A DNA stretch of 64,000 bases from Pseudoalteromonas sp. MMG007 (GTDB taxonomy: Bacteria > Pseudomonadota > Gammaproteobacteria > Enterobacterales > Alteromonadaceae). The DNA is taken from NCBI RefSeq assembly GCF_018100985.1, contig NZ_JAGJEI010000009.1:1-64000 (forward strand). The letters run 5' to 3'. The translations under genes and the position numbers were made by a program. The notes beneath the pieces are model-generated. The model was not told where the DNA came from, made no database searches, and saw only the letters and a list, made by a program, of their open reading frames with translations. Below, one piece after another: positions 28,709-39,251 of the stretch; within the stretch, counting starts at the first letter, position 1, and each line of letters opens with the position of its first letter.

Positions 28709-29305
28709 TTATATTTCGGCTAGGGCAGTTGTTTGCACTTTAGCTTGAGAAGGCGATAACACCGCAGGTTTGTGTACGCGGTTGCGAACTGGGCGCTGAG
28801 TTTGTGCAGCTGCAGGTTTACCGAGTTTAAACATTATTGCATCGCGAACTTCTGAAGGACGGTAGCCCGATTTAACCTTCATACGAATATGTGGAATGCC
28901 AGCAGATTCTAAGGCGCCATTTACAAACCAATCGCGCTGGGCTTTGTGGCCATCTTTATTGGCGTTATTAACTAAGTCAACAGCGGCAACAATGGTCAGC
29001 TTTTCTTTATCGATTAATACAAAGTCGAGTTGCTTATTTTTAGCTTTTGCTAAAGCAGCACGCTTAGATTTAGCCGAAAGGCCTTGTTTACAATCAATAA
29101 CGTCGATTAATTTAACGCGGCTGACTATTTTAAATTGGTCGCCAACTGCACGTTCTAATAGGTTTAAAAATGCGCCCTCAACCTGCGTAAACACAGTTTG
29201 TTTACGGGTAAAAGGATACGGGTTTCCGCCATCATCATTAAATTTTGACGCAACAATTGAGGCCCCAACCACTAATACTAAAATTGATAATAAAGCGAAT
29301 TCCAT
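28709..29305 (-). CDS. DUF2726 nuclease-fold protein with N-terminal anchor
   Basis: From ATG 29305 the product is about 198 residues. A membrane helix occupies about 3-19, and a DUF2726 domain follows (TQVEGAFLNLLERAVGDQFKI, KQLDFVLIDKEKLTIVAAVDL, then SAGIPHIRMKVKSGYRPSEV). This domain has a predicted PD-(D/E)XK-like fold and is also found fused to topoisomerase zinc fingers. GGAGTT lies 5 bases before this start, which favours it over the ATG at 29326. The function is unknown. Confidence 0.8.
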   Translation of the reverse strand: MEFALLSILVLVVGASIVASKFNDDGGNPYPFTRKQTVFTQVEGAFLNLLERAVGDQFKIVSRVKLIDVIDCKQGLSAKSKRAALAKAKNKQLDFVLIDKEKLTIVAAVDLVNNANKDGHKAQRDWFVNGALESAGIPHIRMKVKSGYRPSEVRDAIMFKLGKPAAAQTQRPVRNRVHKPAVLSPSQAKVQTTALAEI

Positions 29306-29421
29306 ACGGTAACTCCATAACAACAAATTGACACTGCTTAACTAAAGCAATTTACGTGCCTAAAAACTTTGTGTTATACGTTAATTACTGTATGGATTTA
29401 TAAACCATCATTGTAAGCCTG

Positions 29422-30342
29422 TTAAGCTTTGTAACCGCCGCTAACGCCTTTAACTGCAATAGCCACAGCGTCGTGCGCATGTAATGATTCGTAATGATTA
29501 ATTTGTAGCCAATAATCACTAAAGTTATCGTTTTCAAGAACCGCTTTAATTTTACGAGCAGCGTCTTCACAAAACATTAAGTTTTGTCCATTGAGACGGG
29601 CAAATTCTTGCTCATCTTCGCGTTTTACTGCCGCCTGAACGGGGGTTTTAAGTTCAGCTTCTAACGTATCAATTAAATTAACAACGTCAAATTCATCACA
29701 TGAGTTATCAAGTTTAACTTTTACATTGGCAATTGAGCGCTGTGAATGTGGCGTAGCTACAATGCCTTGCGTAGTGCCTAGCCACTCGTGCACATCTTTT
29801 TGACTTAGCGTCTCTTGGTTAAACTCTTGATTAAATGCATTTTGAATAAGCTGCCTTGCAAGTGCTGCAGAGCACGGGCAAGTAGACGAGTAAGTTACAT
29901 CTAGGGTTAACTCATAGCTAATAACGTTATTTTCGATAGTGCTGGTAAGCGTTATAGGATAGCTTTTCCAACCAGCCTTACCGCTTAAAAGTGATTTACG
30001 ACGTAGCGGTAATTCAAACTTAAACTCTATTTGCGCTTTATCACTCAAGCCTTCGTGGCTTGTTATAAATGTATCGAGTGCCTGTGCAATAGTATGCGGA
30101 TTTACTTGTTGCTCGGTAGAAAGTAGGTCGAGCGCTAAAAATAAGCGCGACATATGGATGCCTTTAGCATCTTCTTTATGCAAGTTAACAAATGCACGCG
30201 CTTTTGCGTTAACGGTAACGGGTGCTAAATCTTTTGATTCAAAAATAAATGGCAGTTCTATTTCGCCCATACCAACCCAGTCTAACTTACCTGTTTGTAA
30301 GGCGGGAGCCGTGTCAGCTATATCGGGCATGTTGGTTTGCAT
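29422..30342 (-). CDS. folE2: GTP cyclohydrolase FolE2 (type IB)
   Basis: A 306-residue enzyme converting GTP to dihydroneopterin triphosphate for folate and queuosine precursors. The family-specific active-site stretch STCPCSAALARQL near 152 contains the catalytic Cys and the metal ligands. Unlike FolE, type IB enzymes work with several metals and in many bacteria are used under zinc shortage. I could not find a convincing Zur box upstream. It is divergent from arcB with about 230 bases between them. Confidence 0.93.
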   Translation of the reverse strand: MQTNMPDIADTAPALQTGKLDWVGMGEIELPFIFESKDLAPVTVNAKARAFVNLHKEDAKGIHMSRLFLALDLLSTEQQVNPHTIAQALDTFITSHEGLSDKAQIEFKFELPLRRKSLLSGKAGWKSYPITLTSTIENNVISYELTLDVTYSSTCPCSAALARQLIQNAFNQEFNQETLSQKDVHEWLGTTQGIVATPHSQRSIANVKVKLDNSCDEFDVVNLIDTLEAELKTPVQAAVKREDEQEFARLNGQNLMFCEDAARKIKAVLENDNFSDYWLQINHYESLHAHDAVAIAVKGVSGGYKA

Positions 30343-30573
30343 GTACGCTACTCGTTATTGGTCATAATAAAGCGTTGCATTTTACACTAAATAATTTATT
30401 GCTGAAATGATGAGTTTAAGAAGTGGACGAATTCAAACACGAAAATTTTCTTTTTTATCGCACAACATGAGTAGAGGTAACATAAAAATGCTAAAATCTG
30501 GCAAAATAGCATGTTTATACATACACATTGCCTTCTTTATATTTAAGCATACAGCTAAGAGATAAAATTACGT

Positions 30574-32892
30574 ATGACTGATTATTCTTTGAGCCCTTGG
30601 GTTAGGGCTCTTTCTAGCTCAATAAAGCGATTTGGTGAGTTTAAAACGGCAGCTTTTTGTTATGCTTTATTGTTATCTGCATCACTTATTTTATCGAGCA
30701 TGTTTTATTATGTAGCAATTGGTGAACTGCATATTGTTGATATTTTAGCTGTAGTATTTTTTGCAGCGGTTGTCTCGCCTCTTATTATTACTGTATTACT
30801 TAATTCTGTTCGCCAATTAGATGCTTCATACGCTTATTTAGATAGTGCTACAAAACAAGAAAAACTTCTAAACCAAACTTTAAAAGACAATATTAATCGT
30901 TTAAATATTGAAATTGATGAACGTAAAATGGCATTTCATGCCAAGCACCGTGCAATTGAAGAGCTACGCAGAGAAATTGCAGAGCGTAAAAAAACGCAGC
31001 AAGAGTTAGCCCAGCAGGGTATGTTACTTCGCTCTATTGTTGATTCATCCCCTGATTTATTTTACTACCGCGATAACAATGGCGTGTTTGCTGGTTGTAA
31101 TAAAATGTTTGAAGAAGTTATGGGGAAATCAAGTAGCGAAATTATTGGTAAAAGTGCTGAACAAATTTTCCCTACACACTTTTTATCTCAGGTACTAACC
31201 ACCGATGAACAAGTTGAGCAAACTCATAAGCCGTTAACTATAGATGTAGGTTATGAGGTTGAGGGTGAAAAACGCTGGTTTGAATTACGTAAATTACCGT
31301 TTATTAATGATGAGGGTGACTACATTGGTTTACTTGGTTTTGGGCGTGATATTACCAGCCGTAAAGAAGCTGCCCAAGCCCTTGAAACTGCTTACAAAGA
31401 CAAAGGTAAGTTTATAGCCACACTGAGTCACGAGTTGCGCACACCACTTAATGGTATTGTTGGTTTGACGCGTATGTTACTTGATACAGAAATGAACAAA
31501 CAACAGCGTAGCTGGTGTAATACGGTGTTTTCAAGTGCAGAGACACTCGGTAACATATTTAACGATATTATAGATTTAGATAAAATAGATAGAGATCAGC
31601 TTGATATTGCAACCGACTCAATTAATGTATCTGACTTTATAAATGATGTGGTTAATTTTGCAGGACTTATTGCTGAGCAAAAAGAGTTAGAGTTTAATAT
31701 TGAGCGCAATGGCAAGCTAGACGTGTATGCGTTGCTTGATCCTACTCGTTTGCGCCAAGTTGTTTGGAATCTTATTAATAATGCCGTTAAGTTTACCCAA
31801 CAAGGTAAAGTGACCCTTGAGTGTAGCCGCGAAAACCGCGAAGAAGGGCCTTGGCTTGTTATTAAAATATCAGACACTGGGCAAGGTATTCCGCAAGAAC
31901 AACTTGCTCGTATATTTGATATGTATTACAAAGCGCCAGATTTAAAAGGGACAAATGCCATAGGCTCTGGGATTGGGCTTGCTGTAACCAAAGCGCTTGT
32001 TAGTGCTATGAAAGGCACAATTACAGTCAATAGTACCGAAGGGGAAGGCAGCTGCTTTACAGTACAAATTCCACTTAGTTTATGTGTAGCACCTACAGAG
32101 CAAAGCTATGTGGGACGAGGTTTATATATATTACTTGTTGAAGATGTACCATTAAATGCCGAAATAGCAACTAACTTATTAGAGCAACGAGGCCATGAAG
32201 TGCTTTGGGCTGAAACGGGCGAAGATGCACTGTCGTTTGTAGAAACCGAAGACGATTTAGATTTAGTACTGCTAGACATGCAGTTACCGGATATAAACGG
32301 GGATGTGGTTGCTAAGCACATACGATCAGATAGCCATTTTGATAATCTTCCTATAGTTGCACTTACAGCTAACGTGCGCAGCGCTGAAGAAGAGCTTGAA
32401 GGGATTTCGATACAAGGTGCTTTAGCTAAGCCAATTAATACCGTGAAGCTTGATAAAATGCTTGCCGACTTATTTGATATTAAGCAGGCTAAGTCTACTG
32501 AGCCGCAATTAAAAGTGAGCGAAGAAGCACTTAAAGAAATTAATGCACATTTACTCGATGTTGAAACAATAGAAGACTTTGTTAACTCAATGGGCTTAGA
32601 TGTGTTTAAGCGCAGTAGTCAGTTATTTGAGAAGTTAAACCCTCAGTACCAACAAGAAATGCTAACTTCACTTAACTCAAACGACAGGGAAGAATATAAG
32701 TCGGTTGCGCATAAGCTTAAAGGGGCTGCAGGCTCAGTAGGTTTAAATGACGTACAGCTACATGCAAAAGTAATGGAATATGGTGCGATTGAAGAGTCTG
32801 ATGAGGTATTAAAAGAGTGGTTGGATGTGCTAGCAGATAAAATAAATGAAGGACAACAAGCCCTTCATTTATTTTTACAACAATTAGAGTAA
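30574..32892 (+). CDS. arcB: Aerobic respiration control sensor kinase ArcB
   Basis: The 772-residue hybrid kinase has two membrane helices (about 27-49 and 56-77), a coiled linker (80-145), a PAS domain (about 150-260), and a histidine kinase core with His286 in SHELRTPLNG. A receiver domain (LLDMQLPD near 570) and a C-terminal HPt domain with AHKLKGAAG complete the ArcB layout. Alignment by eye to E. coli ArcB places Cys175 (GCNKM) at the position of redox Cys180. The Cys241 position is Trp235 (RWFELRK instead of ACFEIRK). Quinone redox state normally controls the kinase. Confidence 0.93.
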   Translation: MTDYSLSPWVRALSSSIKRFGEFKTAAFCYALLLSASLILSSMFYYVAIGELHIVDILAVVFFAAVVSPLIITVLLNSVRQLDASYAYLDSATKQEKLLNQTLKDNINRLNIEIDERKMAFHAKHRAIEELRREIAERKKTQQELAQQGMLLRSIVDSSPDLFYYRDNNGVFAGCNKMFEEVMGKSSSEIIGKSAEQIFPTHFLSQVLTTDEQVEQTHKPLTIDVGYEVEGEKRWFELRKLPFINDEGDYIGLLGFGRDITSRKEAAQALETAYKDKGKFIATLSHELRTPLNGIVGLTRMLLDTEMNKQQRSWCNTVFSSAETLGNIFNDIIDLDKIDRDQLDIATDSINVSDFINDVVNFAGLIAEQKELEFNIERNGKLDVYALLDPTRLRQVVWNLINNAVKFTQQGKVTLECSRENREEGPWLVIKISDTGQGIPQEQLARIFDMYYKAPDLKGTNAIGSGIGLAVTKALVSAMKGTITVNSTEGEGSCFTVQIPLSLCVAPTEQSYVGRGLYILLVEDVPLNAEIATNLLEQRGHEVLWAETGEDALSFVETEDDLDLVLLDMQLPDINGDVVAKHIRSDSHFDNLPIVALTANVRSAEEELEGISIQGALAKPINTVKLDKMLADLFDIKQAKSTEPQLKVSEEALKEINAHLLDVETIEDFVNSMGLDVFKRSSQLFEKLNPQYQQEMLTSLNSNDREEYKSVAHKLKGAAGSVGLNDVQLHAKVMEYGAIEESDEVLKEWLDVLADKINEGQQALHLFLQQLE

Positions 32893-32905
32893 ACGAGTTT
32901 TACTC
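32886..32905. terminator. Weak hairpin between convergent arcB and arcA
   Basis: AGAGTAAA and TTTACTCT form an 8-base stem with loop CGAG. It overlaps the arcB stop codon and has no long T run, so termination is only plausible. Confidence 0.5.
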
Positions 32906-32908
32906 TAA

Positions 32909-33625
32909 TTAAGCGTCGATTTTACCAATAAAGCGGTAACCTTCACCGTGAATGGTGCTGATAAGCTCTGACGTAGAGTTATCGCTTTCAAAGTGCTTAC
33001 GAATACGACGAATTGTTACATCTACAGTACGGTCATTTGCACGAAGCTCACGTCCTGTCATGTGTTTGATTAATTGCTCACGGCTAAAAATACGACCAGG
33101 AGAATCAAGCATTAAACGAAGTGCTCTGTATTCACCTTTAGGTAAACGTTTAGCATCGCCGCTTGGAGAAGTAAGGCAACGGCTATTTTCGTCAAGCTCC
33201 CAACCGTTAAAAGTAAGCACACCGTTTGTTTCTAGTGTCGACTCTTCACCGCCTAAAGCTGTACGAGTAATAAGGTTACGCGCTCTAATAGTCAATTCTC
33301 GTGGGTTGAATGGCTTAGTGATATAATCATCAGCGCCAATTTCAAGACCTAAAATACGATCAACATCATTATCACGACCTGTTAAGAAAATAAGGCCTAC
33401 TTTGCGCTTTTGGCGTAATTCACGGGCTAATATAAGACCGTTTTTACCAGGAAGATTGATATCCATAACTACAAGATTAACATCATCGTTATTTGTAAGC
33501 TTGTCATGCATATCATCGCCATCAATGGCTTCAATAACTTTATAACCTTCAGCTTCAAATAAACTAACGAGGTTGAGTCGAGTTACGTCTTCATCCTCTA
33601 CGATTAGAATGACTGGCGTTTGCAT
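32909..33625 (-). CDS. arcA: Aerobic respiration control response regulator ArcA
   Basis: At 238 residues it equals E. coli ArcA in length. The receiver domain has the acidic pair EDED near 10-13, phospho-acceptor Asp54 in VVMDINLPG, and a Lys in TKPFNPREL near 103. The C-terminal OmpR/PhoB winged-helix domain contains [16 protein letters not shown]. Phosphorylated ArcA represses aerobic respiration genes and activates fermentation genes under low oxygen. Here arcA and arcB are convergent neighbours; in E. coli they are far apart. Confidence 0.95.
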   Translation of the reverse strand: MQTPVILIVEDEDVTRLNLVSLFEAEGYKVIEAIDGDDMHDKLTNNDDVNLVVMDINLPGKNGLILARELRQKRKVGLIFLTGRDNDVDRILGLEIGADDYITKPFNPRELTIRARNLITRTALGGEESTLETNGVLTFNGWELDENSRCLTSPSGDAKRLPKGEYRALRLMLDSPGRIFSREQLIKHMTGRELRANDRTVDVTIRRIRKHFESDNSTSELISTIHGEGYRFIGKIDA

Positions 33626-34112
33626 TATTAATTAACCTTTTGGAATATTTTATTTACAAAAAATCGGTGACGAATTTATAACCGATTACTAGAGATTAGG
33701 ATTATACTCATTTGTTAACAAGAAAGAACAAGTTGAGTAAAAATAAAACAGTAGGGTATCCAAAGTCTACAAAAAAGGGCTGAGCAAGAACTACTGTTTA
33801 ATTGATATATTCATGGATGTAGTCATTTGAATCATAAAGTCGAAGCCATTTTCCTTTGATAATTGATACATCCACCAATCAAACAAGGTACTTAAAATAA
33901 TCAGACTAATTCAAAGCGAAATTATATCATTTTCTAACCTTTCATCAATGTATGTGATACACCAAAGCCAATAAAGTTCATAATTTGCTTGGTAATATTT
34001 ATTTAATGTAATTAAATAATGCTACTCGGTTACCACATGCATTCTAGATGAGGTCATAAAATACTAATTCAAGGATCATTTTTAAATAAATGCAGATTTA
34101 ACCGATCTTTAT
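33626..34112. other. arcA upstream region, about 490 bases
   Basis: This AT-rich stretch lies between the arcA start and the 3' end of the next minus-strand gene. It must hold the arcA promoter. I see no convincing open reading frame, strong hairpin or repeat. The region is unusually long for this compact neighbourhood. Confidence 0.5.
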
Positions 34113-35717
34113 TTAAGGAATTGTAATTATAAATCGAGTACCGTGCTTTTCTTCAATATCAAACATAATTCTGCCACCAAGTGCTTGTGTTACTAGGTTA
34201 TAGACTAAGTGCATACCTAGGCCGCTAGCACCCTGTCCGCGTTTGGAAGTAACAAATGGATCGAATATTCTGTTTTTAATATTTTTATCAACGCCTTGCC
34301 CATTGTCAGAGTAAACAATAGTTAATTTTTTTCCTACTAGCTCTACATCAAAACGAATTTCATTGTTTTCTTTTCCTACAAACCCATGAATTACAGAGTT
34401 TATAAGTAGCTGCTGAAATATCTGTTGTAATGGCTCAGATTTACTTTGAATGGCCAAATCAGTAGGGCAGTTGATAATAACGACAGGTTTTTTAGGAAGT
34501 AATTCTGATTGAATCGACGTTAAAACATCACTTATTAACTTATGTACATTGATGTGAGTATTAACGCCGTCATCTTGAATAACTGCTACTTTTTTAAAGT
34601 TTGAAATTAGATCCGCTGCGCGGTTTAGGTTTCGATAGATTAAATCTAGGTTTTCGATACCCTCATCTATAAAGCGTTTTAAATGATTTGAAGTGAGCTT
34701 TTTGTCATTAAAGCTTTGTTGTATATCAGCTAATTTATCGCGTAATAGAGTTGAGCCCGTAATGCCGAGTCCTATAGGAGTGTTAACTTCGTGAGCTACA
34801 CCTGCAACCATTTGCCCTAGGGATGCCATTTTTTCGTTTTCAACAATTTGTGTTTGATATTGATGCATTCGCTCAAGAGTTGAAAGCAGTTCTTGATTTG
34901 CCTCTCTAAGGGCAATAGTACGTTGGCTTACTTTTTCTTCAAGGCTTTGGTTTAATTGTTTTATTTCTTGTTTGTCTTTTTCATGTCGCTCTAGTTGTTT
35001 TTTAGTGCGTGTCAGCATGATATTTAAACTATTAGAAAGCGTTGTAATTTCTTTTACATCAGTGATAGGGGCGCGAGCATCATAGTTATGATTTTTTGAT
35101 ACATCTTGCAATAGCATGCTTAATTGCTCTATCGGGCTTGCAATTTTTCGCTGAATTTTTGCTGCTATAAAGTACACAACGACCAGTATTAATAGCGTGA
35201 GTAATATATCAATGAGTATCTTTTGCTCAATGTATACTTCTAAGCTTTCTAAACTACCTCGCATATATACATAGCCAATTAGTTCTTCGTTATTATAAAT
35301 AGGCCGTGTAATTTCTATGTGTTTGCTGGTTACTTTTGGCGTAGATAGCTCATTTACACTGTCTATTCTTAATGGTACCGGGGGCGTTTTTTTGGCATTA
35401 AAGCTTATAAAAAAAATGGGTTTTTGAGAGGTTTTTTCAATCGAATAAATATGAATGTTCTTGACTAAAGGGATATTGTCGAATGATTTAAGGCGTTTTT
35501 CTTCAGTTTTACGATCATCTCTTGCTACTGAGTCACCAGCATCAAAAGCGACTATTTCTGAAAGAATCACCAGTTTGTTAATAATTAACTGTTTCTGCTC
35601 CTTAACGCTTAAGTATGTCGATATAGATATAGATAACGACAAACAAATAGCTGTTATAAGCATAATTAAATTTATTAGTGCTTTGCGGATGCTACTTTGG
35701 TGAACTTTTTTAGGCAT
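34113..35717 (-). CDS. Orphan membrane sensor histidine kinase
   Basis: A 534-residue kinase with helices at about 13-35 and 167-186 that flank a periplasmic sensor of ~130 residues. A HAMP domain (about 187-240) and a coiled coil follow, then HisKA with His309 in GVAHEVNTPIG and an HATPase domain near 420-533 (DNGQGVD, SGLGMHLVYNLV). The HEVNTP box puts it in the HPK4-like group. No response regulator is adjacent; the nearest, arcA, has its own kinase ArcB. The periplasmic domain gives no recognisable ligand motif. The gene has its own promoter gap on both sides. Confidence 0.85.
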   Translation of the reverse strand: MPKKVHQSSIRKALINLIMLITAICLSLSISISTYLSVKEQKQLIINKLVILSEIVAFDAGDSVARDDRKTEEKRLKSFDNIPLVKNIHIYSIEKTSQKPIFFISFNAKKTPPVPLRIDSVNELSTPKVTSKHIEITRPIYNNEELIGYVYMRGSLESLEVYIEQKILIDILLTLLILVVVYFIAAKIQRKIASPIEQLSMLLQDVSKNHNYDARAPITDVKEITTLSNSLNIMLTRTKKQLERHEKDKQEIKQLNQSLEEKVSQRTIALREANQELLSTLERMHQYQTQIVENEKMASLGQMVAGVAHEVNTPIGLGITGSTLLRDKLADIQQSFNDKKLTSNHLKRFIDEGIENLDLIYRNLNRAADLISNFKKVAVIQDDGVNTHINVHKLISDVLTSIQSELLPKKPVVIINCPTDLAIQSKSEPLQQIFQQLLINSVIHGFVGKENNEIRFDVELVGKKLTIVYSDNGQGVDKNIKNRIFDPFVTSKRGQGASGLGMHLVYNLVTQALGGRIMFDIEEKHGTRFIITIP

Positions 35718-35869
35718 TATTTCAATACGGCCTGAATCAAAATTAATTATTTAGAGTTTTAGTTTAGCAAAGACAGCAAAAAAGGAAGGAAAAAAACTAA
35801 ATTAATTCTTATGTTTATTCGAAAGTTAACTTGAGCACTTTTAGTGCCCAAGTAATCCACGAAACCAAA

Positions 35870-36895
35870 TTAGCTGCTATAAACCGCAAATTTATTGTTT
35901 TTAAACACCGTTTGATAATTTTCAAACTGAGTTTCTAAAATTGGTGGGTATTTTAAAAAGCTATTGGCTACTATATTCAGCTTTCCTGATTTAGTTAAAT
36001 GCTGTTTTGCATTTGCTAAAAAAGTTTCTGCTACTGTGTAATCTGTTGCAATCCCAGTATGAAACGGTGGGTTACTTACTATTAAATCAAACTTGCCAGT
36101 AATATTTTTAAGGCCGTCACTTAATATAGCCTCACCCTTAATATTATTGAGCTTAAGTGTTTGCTCTGTAGCATAAGTGGCTAAAGCACTTACGTCTGAA
36201 CACACAAATTCAAGCGCTGGGTTTTGTAGGCCTAAATAGGTGGCAATTAAGCCTGCGCCACAACCAAAATCAAGCACTTTCCCCTGTTTAGTTATTGGAG
36301 CATTTTCAAGTAGCATTTTTGTACCGGCATCTAATCCGCCGTGATTAAATACCCCTGGTACGCTAATAGCGGTAAAAGAAGTGTTGGCCACATCAATAGT
36401 AAACTGCTTGTGGTAAGTGCTTATATCAAAACGTGCATTTAGCTCAATATCGCTAAAAGAATAAAGTACACAGTGTTTAGCGGAGTCTATCTTATTACTA
36501 AAGGCGGCTTTACCTGCTAATTGTTTTTCAATTGATTTTACACCACTTTTGTTCTCGCCAACGACGAGTAACTCAGCGTCTTTAGCTATTACTGCACGAA
36601 TATTATCTAACGCCATTAATAATTCTGGTTTAGATTTAGGGTAATAAAGAATAACTAAATCATAACCTTTGCTGCTAATAGTATGGTCAATAAGTACATC
36701 AATGCCGTTAATGTTTTTAGCAAAATCACCATTAGCATGATTGTAGCTAAAGGCAGTAATAGTACTTTGCGGATTAAGTGACTTAAGTTCACTTAAAAAG
36801 CCATCTTGAACAAAGTTGACCACCAAGATTGATTTACCCGTTAACTCTTCACTATTTCGAAGCAGCAGCAAACTTGGGTTGGTTAATACGCTCAT
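35870..36895 (-). CDS. rsmC: 16S rRNA (guanine-1207-N2)-methyltransferase
   Basis: At 341 residues it matches the two-domain RsmC of E. coli (343). The N-terminal half is a degenerate methyltransferase-like domain, and the C-terminal half is the active Rossmann domain with VLDFGCGAGLIATYL near 210 and the catalytic SNPPFHTG near 273. It methylates G1207 of 16S rRNA in the assembled small subunit using SAM. It is followed on the same strand (upstream by coordinate) by trmB, separated by about 40 bases. Confidence 0.93.
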   Translation of the reverse strand: MSVLTNPSLLLLRNSEELTGKSILVVNFVQDGFLSELKSLNPQSTITAFSYNHANGDFAKNINGIDVLIDHTISSKGYDLVILYYPKSKPELLMALDNIRAVIAKDAELLVVGENKSGVKSIEKQLAGKAAFSNKIDSAKHCVLYSFSDIELNARFDISTYHKQFTIDVANTSFTAISVPGVFNHGGLDAGTKMLLENAPITKQGKVLDFGCGAGLIATYLGLQNPALEFVCSDVSALATYATEQTLKLNNIKGEAILSDGLKNITGKFDLIVSNPPFHTGIATDYTVAETFLANAKQHLTKSGKLNIVANSFLKYPPILETQFENYQTVFKNNKFAVYSS

Positions 36896-36934
36896 AAATG
36901 GCTTAGCCTTATTAGTTGTTGATTAATAAATTAG

Positions 36935-37660
36935 TTACTTAGTACGTTCAAACATTAAATCCCAAACGCCGTGACCTAATCGGTGACCGCGTTGCTCAAA
37001 TTTGGTAAGTGGACGTAAGTCAGGGCGAGGCACGTAATCGTTAGTCTCAGATTGGTTTTTATAACCAGGCGCTGCTTGCATTACTTCTAGCATATGTTCT
37101 GCGTAGTTTTCCCAATCAGTAGCCATATGAAAAACACCGCCTATTTTTAATTTAGAACGTAGTTTTTCAGCAAATTCAGTTTGTACAATACGGCGCTTAT
37201 GATGACGCTTTTTATGCCATGGATCTGGAAAGAATAATTGCAATGTAGTTAGGCTCTCATCGCTTAAGCAATCAGCAAGCACTTCTACAGCATCGTGTTC
37301 AAACACGCGTAAATTAGTTACGCCAGCTTCATCGGCATCCATTAAACATGCGCCAACGCCCGGGCGGTGTACTTCTATGCCAATAAAGTTAAGGTGTGGT
37401 GCATTTTTTGCCATTTCAACAAGTGATTTGCCCATACCAAAACCAATTTCTAGTACCACATCGTTGCTGTTGCCAAACACTTGGGTTAAATCTAGTAAGC
37501 CATTTTTGTGCTCAAGGCCCATAGTTGGCCAACACTTTTCTATAGCGGCAGCTTGGCCCTTGGTTAATCGGCCTTCGCGTTTAACAAAACTACGAATAGT
37601 GCGGATATACTTACCTTCTTGCTTAGCTTGCTCAAGGTTGTTGTTACTTGATTCACTCAT
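36935..37660 (-). CDS. trmB: tRNA (guanine-46-N7)-methyltransferase
   Basis: From ATG 37660 the enzyme is 241 residues, close to E. coli TrmB (239). The family start [17 protein letters not shown], the SAM-binding [15 protein letters not shown] and the catalytic [14 protein letters not shown] stretch are all present. An in-frame ATG at 37702 with a good agggat site could add 14 residues, so the start is not certain. A still longer frame from 37798 is unlikely. It is divergent from mutY, as in E. coli. Confidence 0.93.
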   Translation of the reverse strand: MSESSNNNLEQAKQEGKYIRTIRSFVKREGRLTKGQAAAIEKCWPTMGLEHKNGLLDLTQVFGNSNDVVLEIGFGMGKSLVEMAKNAPHLNFIGIEVHRPGVGACLMDADEAGVTNLRVFEHDAVEVLADCLSDESLTTLQLFFPDPWHKKRHHKRRIVQTEFAEKLRSKLKIGGVFHMATDWENYAEHMLEVMQAAPGYKNQSETNDYVPRPDLRPLTKFEQRGHRLGHGVWDLMFERTK

Positions 37661-37820
37661 ATTATTGGCCTGACAAAACAATGTGTTTAAAAATGGTTGC
37701 ATATTATCCCTGACCAAGGCGTCAATCACAAGTATTAGCGTATTATACAGCCCACATAGCTTGATCTTTTTATTAACTACAATAGACTGAGCCGCCATTG
37801 AGCATGAGTAAAAGCGTAAT

Positions 37821-38882
37821 ATGTTAGATTTAGATAAAAAGCAGTCTGATTGGTTTGCTAGCCAAGTAGTTGATTGGTATCACCTCCATGGGCGTAAAAC
37901 ATTACCATGGCAATTAGGTAAAACCCCTTATAAAGTTTGGGTGTCTGAGGTGATGCTTCAGCAAACTCAAGTTGTTACTGTAATCCCATATTTTGAAAAG
38001 TTTATGGCAAGCTTTCCTGATATTGTTGCTTTAGCTGATGCTGATGAAGATTTAGTACTACATCACTGGACAGGCTTGGGTTATTACGCCCGTGCTCGTA
38101 ACTTACATAAAACGGCAAAAATAGTACGCGACAAATATCAGGGGAAGTTTCCGCAAACACTTGATGAGGTAATGGACTTACCTGGAATAGGGCGCTCTAC
38201 AGCAGGCGCTGTACTATCGCTTTCGCTTGGCCAGCACCACCCAATTTTAGATGGTAATGTTAAGCGTGTTTTGGCACGTTATTTTATGGTTGAAGGTTGG
38301 TATGGCGTTAAAAAAGTAGAAAATCAGTTGTGGCATTTATCTAATCAGCTTACACCTAAAAATAGCGTAACTGAATTTAATCAAGCCATGATGGACTTAG
38401 GATCAAGTCTTTGCTCGCGTAGTCGTTTTGATTGCCAAGCTTGCCCGCTAAACTCTGGCTGTGGTGCTTTTAATGCAGGTAAAGTAAAAGAGTTTCCGCA
38501 TTCTAAACCTAAAAAAGTAATCCCTAAAAAAAGCTGCCATCAACTGATTATTAAGTGCAATGAAAAAGTCTTAATGGAAAAACGCCCTAGTAGTGGCATT
38601 TGGGGAGGTTTGTTTGGCTTTTTTGAATTTAACGAATTCAGCGATCTTGAGCAGTTTGTAGCTGAGCAAGGTATTAATGCTGACCTTGATGCTCTTGAGC
38701 CTTTTACGCATGTTTTTTCACACTTTGAGTTAACGATTAATCCGTATGTGCTTAATGTTAAACAAATCCCAGATGTAGTAAACGATAAACAATTAGTATG
38801 GTATCCACTTGATCAATCTGTGGAGGTGGGCTTAGCAGCCCCCACTAAAAAGTTGGTTAAACAAATTAGCCCAATAGGTTAA
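37821..38882 (+). CDS. mutY: A/G-specific adenine DNA glycosylase
   Basis: This 353-residue base-excision enzyme removes adenine mispaired with 8-oxoguanine. [10 protein letters not shown] near 37-46 carries the catalytic Glu. The helix-hairpin-helix [12 protein letters not shown] and the catalytic Asp in [11 protein letters not shown] follow. The 4Fe-4S ligands appear as C-x6-C-x2-C-x5-C ([17 protein letters not shown]). A C-terminal NUDIX-like domain recognises 8-oxoG. yggX follows 32 bases later and is likely co-transcribed, as in other gammaproteobacteria. Confidence 0.95.
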   Translation: MLDLDKKQSDWFASQVVDWYHLHGRKTLPWQLGKTPYKVWVSEVMLQQTQVVTVIPYFEKFMASFPDIVALADADEDLVLHHWTGLGYYARARNLHKTAKIVRDKYQGKFPQTLDEVMDLPGIGRSTAGAVLSLSLGQHHPILDGNVKRVLARYFMVEGWYGVKKVENQLWHLSNQLTPKNSVTEFNQAMMDLGSSLCSRSRFDCQACPLNSGCGAFNAGKVKEFPHSKPKKVIPKKSCHQLIIKCNEKVLMEKRPSSGIWGGLFGFFEFNEFSDLEQFVAEQGINADLDALEPFTHVFSHFELTINPYVLNVKQIPDVVNDKQLVWYPLDQSVEVGLAAPTKKLVKQISPIG

Positions 38883-38914
38883 ACTATTAGCATTTAGCGC
38901 TTAAGGATTCAATT

Positions 38915-39187
38915 ATGGCACGTACAGTATTTTGTCAGAAGTTACAAAAAGAGGCCGAAGGGCTTGGTTTTCAGTTATACCCAGGTGAGCTTGGCGAAAA
39001 AATCTTTAACAATATTTCTAAAGAAGCATGGGGCCAGTGGCAACATAAGCAAACAATGCTTATCAATGAAAAACATCTAAACATGATGGACCCTGAGCAC
39101 CGCACATTTTTAGAAGAGCAAATGGTAGGTTTCTTGTTTGAAGACAAAGATGTTGAAATTGAAGGCTATAGACCGCCTGAAAAGTGA
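38915..39187 (+). CDS. yggX: Fe(2+)-trafficking protein YggX
   Basis: A 90-residue cytoplasmic protein whose start, [17 protein letters not shown], and YPGELGEKI stretch identify the YggX family. It protects Fe-S clusters, including that of MutY, from oxidative damage, which fits its place directly behind mutY. Cys7 is the conserved family cysteine. An intrinsic terminator lies 15 bases after the stop. Confidence 0.95.
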   Translation: MARTVFCQKLQKEAEGLGFQLYPGELGEKIFNNISKEAWGQWQHKQTMLINEKHLNMMDPEHRTFLEEQMVGFLFEDKDVEIEGYRPPEK

Positions 39188-39201
39188 TTTGTAAGTACAT
39201 T

Positions 39202-39228
39202 AAAAAAAGGGCTGCTTAGCCCTTTTTT
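39202..39228. terminator. Terminator after yggX
   Basis: AAAAAAGGGCT-GCTT-AGCCCTTTTTT between convergent genes, symmetrical and strong. Confidence 0.93.
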
Positions 39229-39251
39229 ATTATCAACTTAGCTTACTAGCG

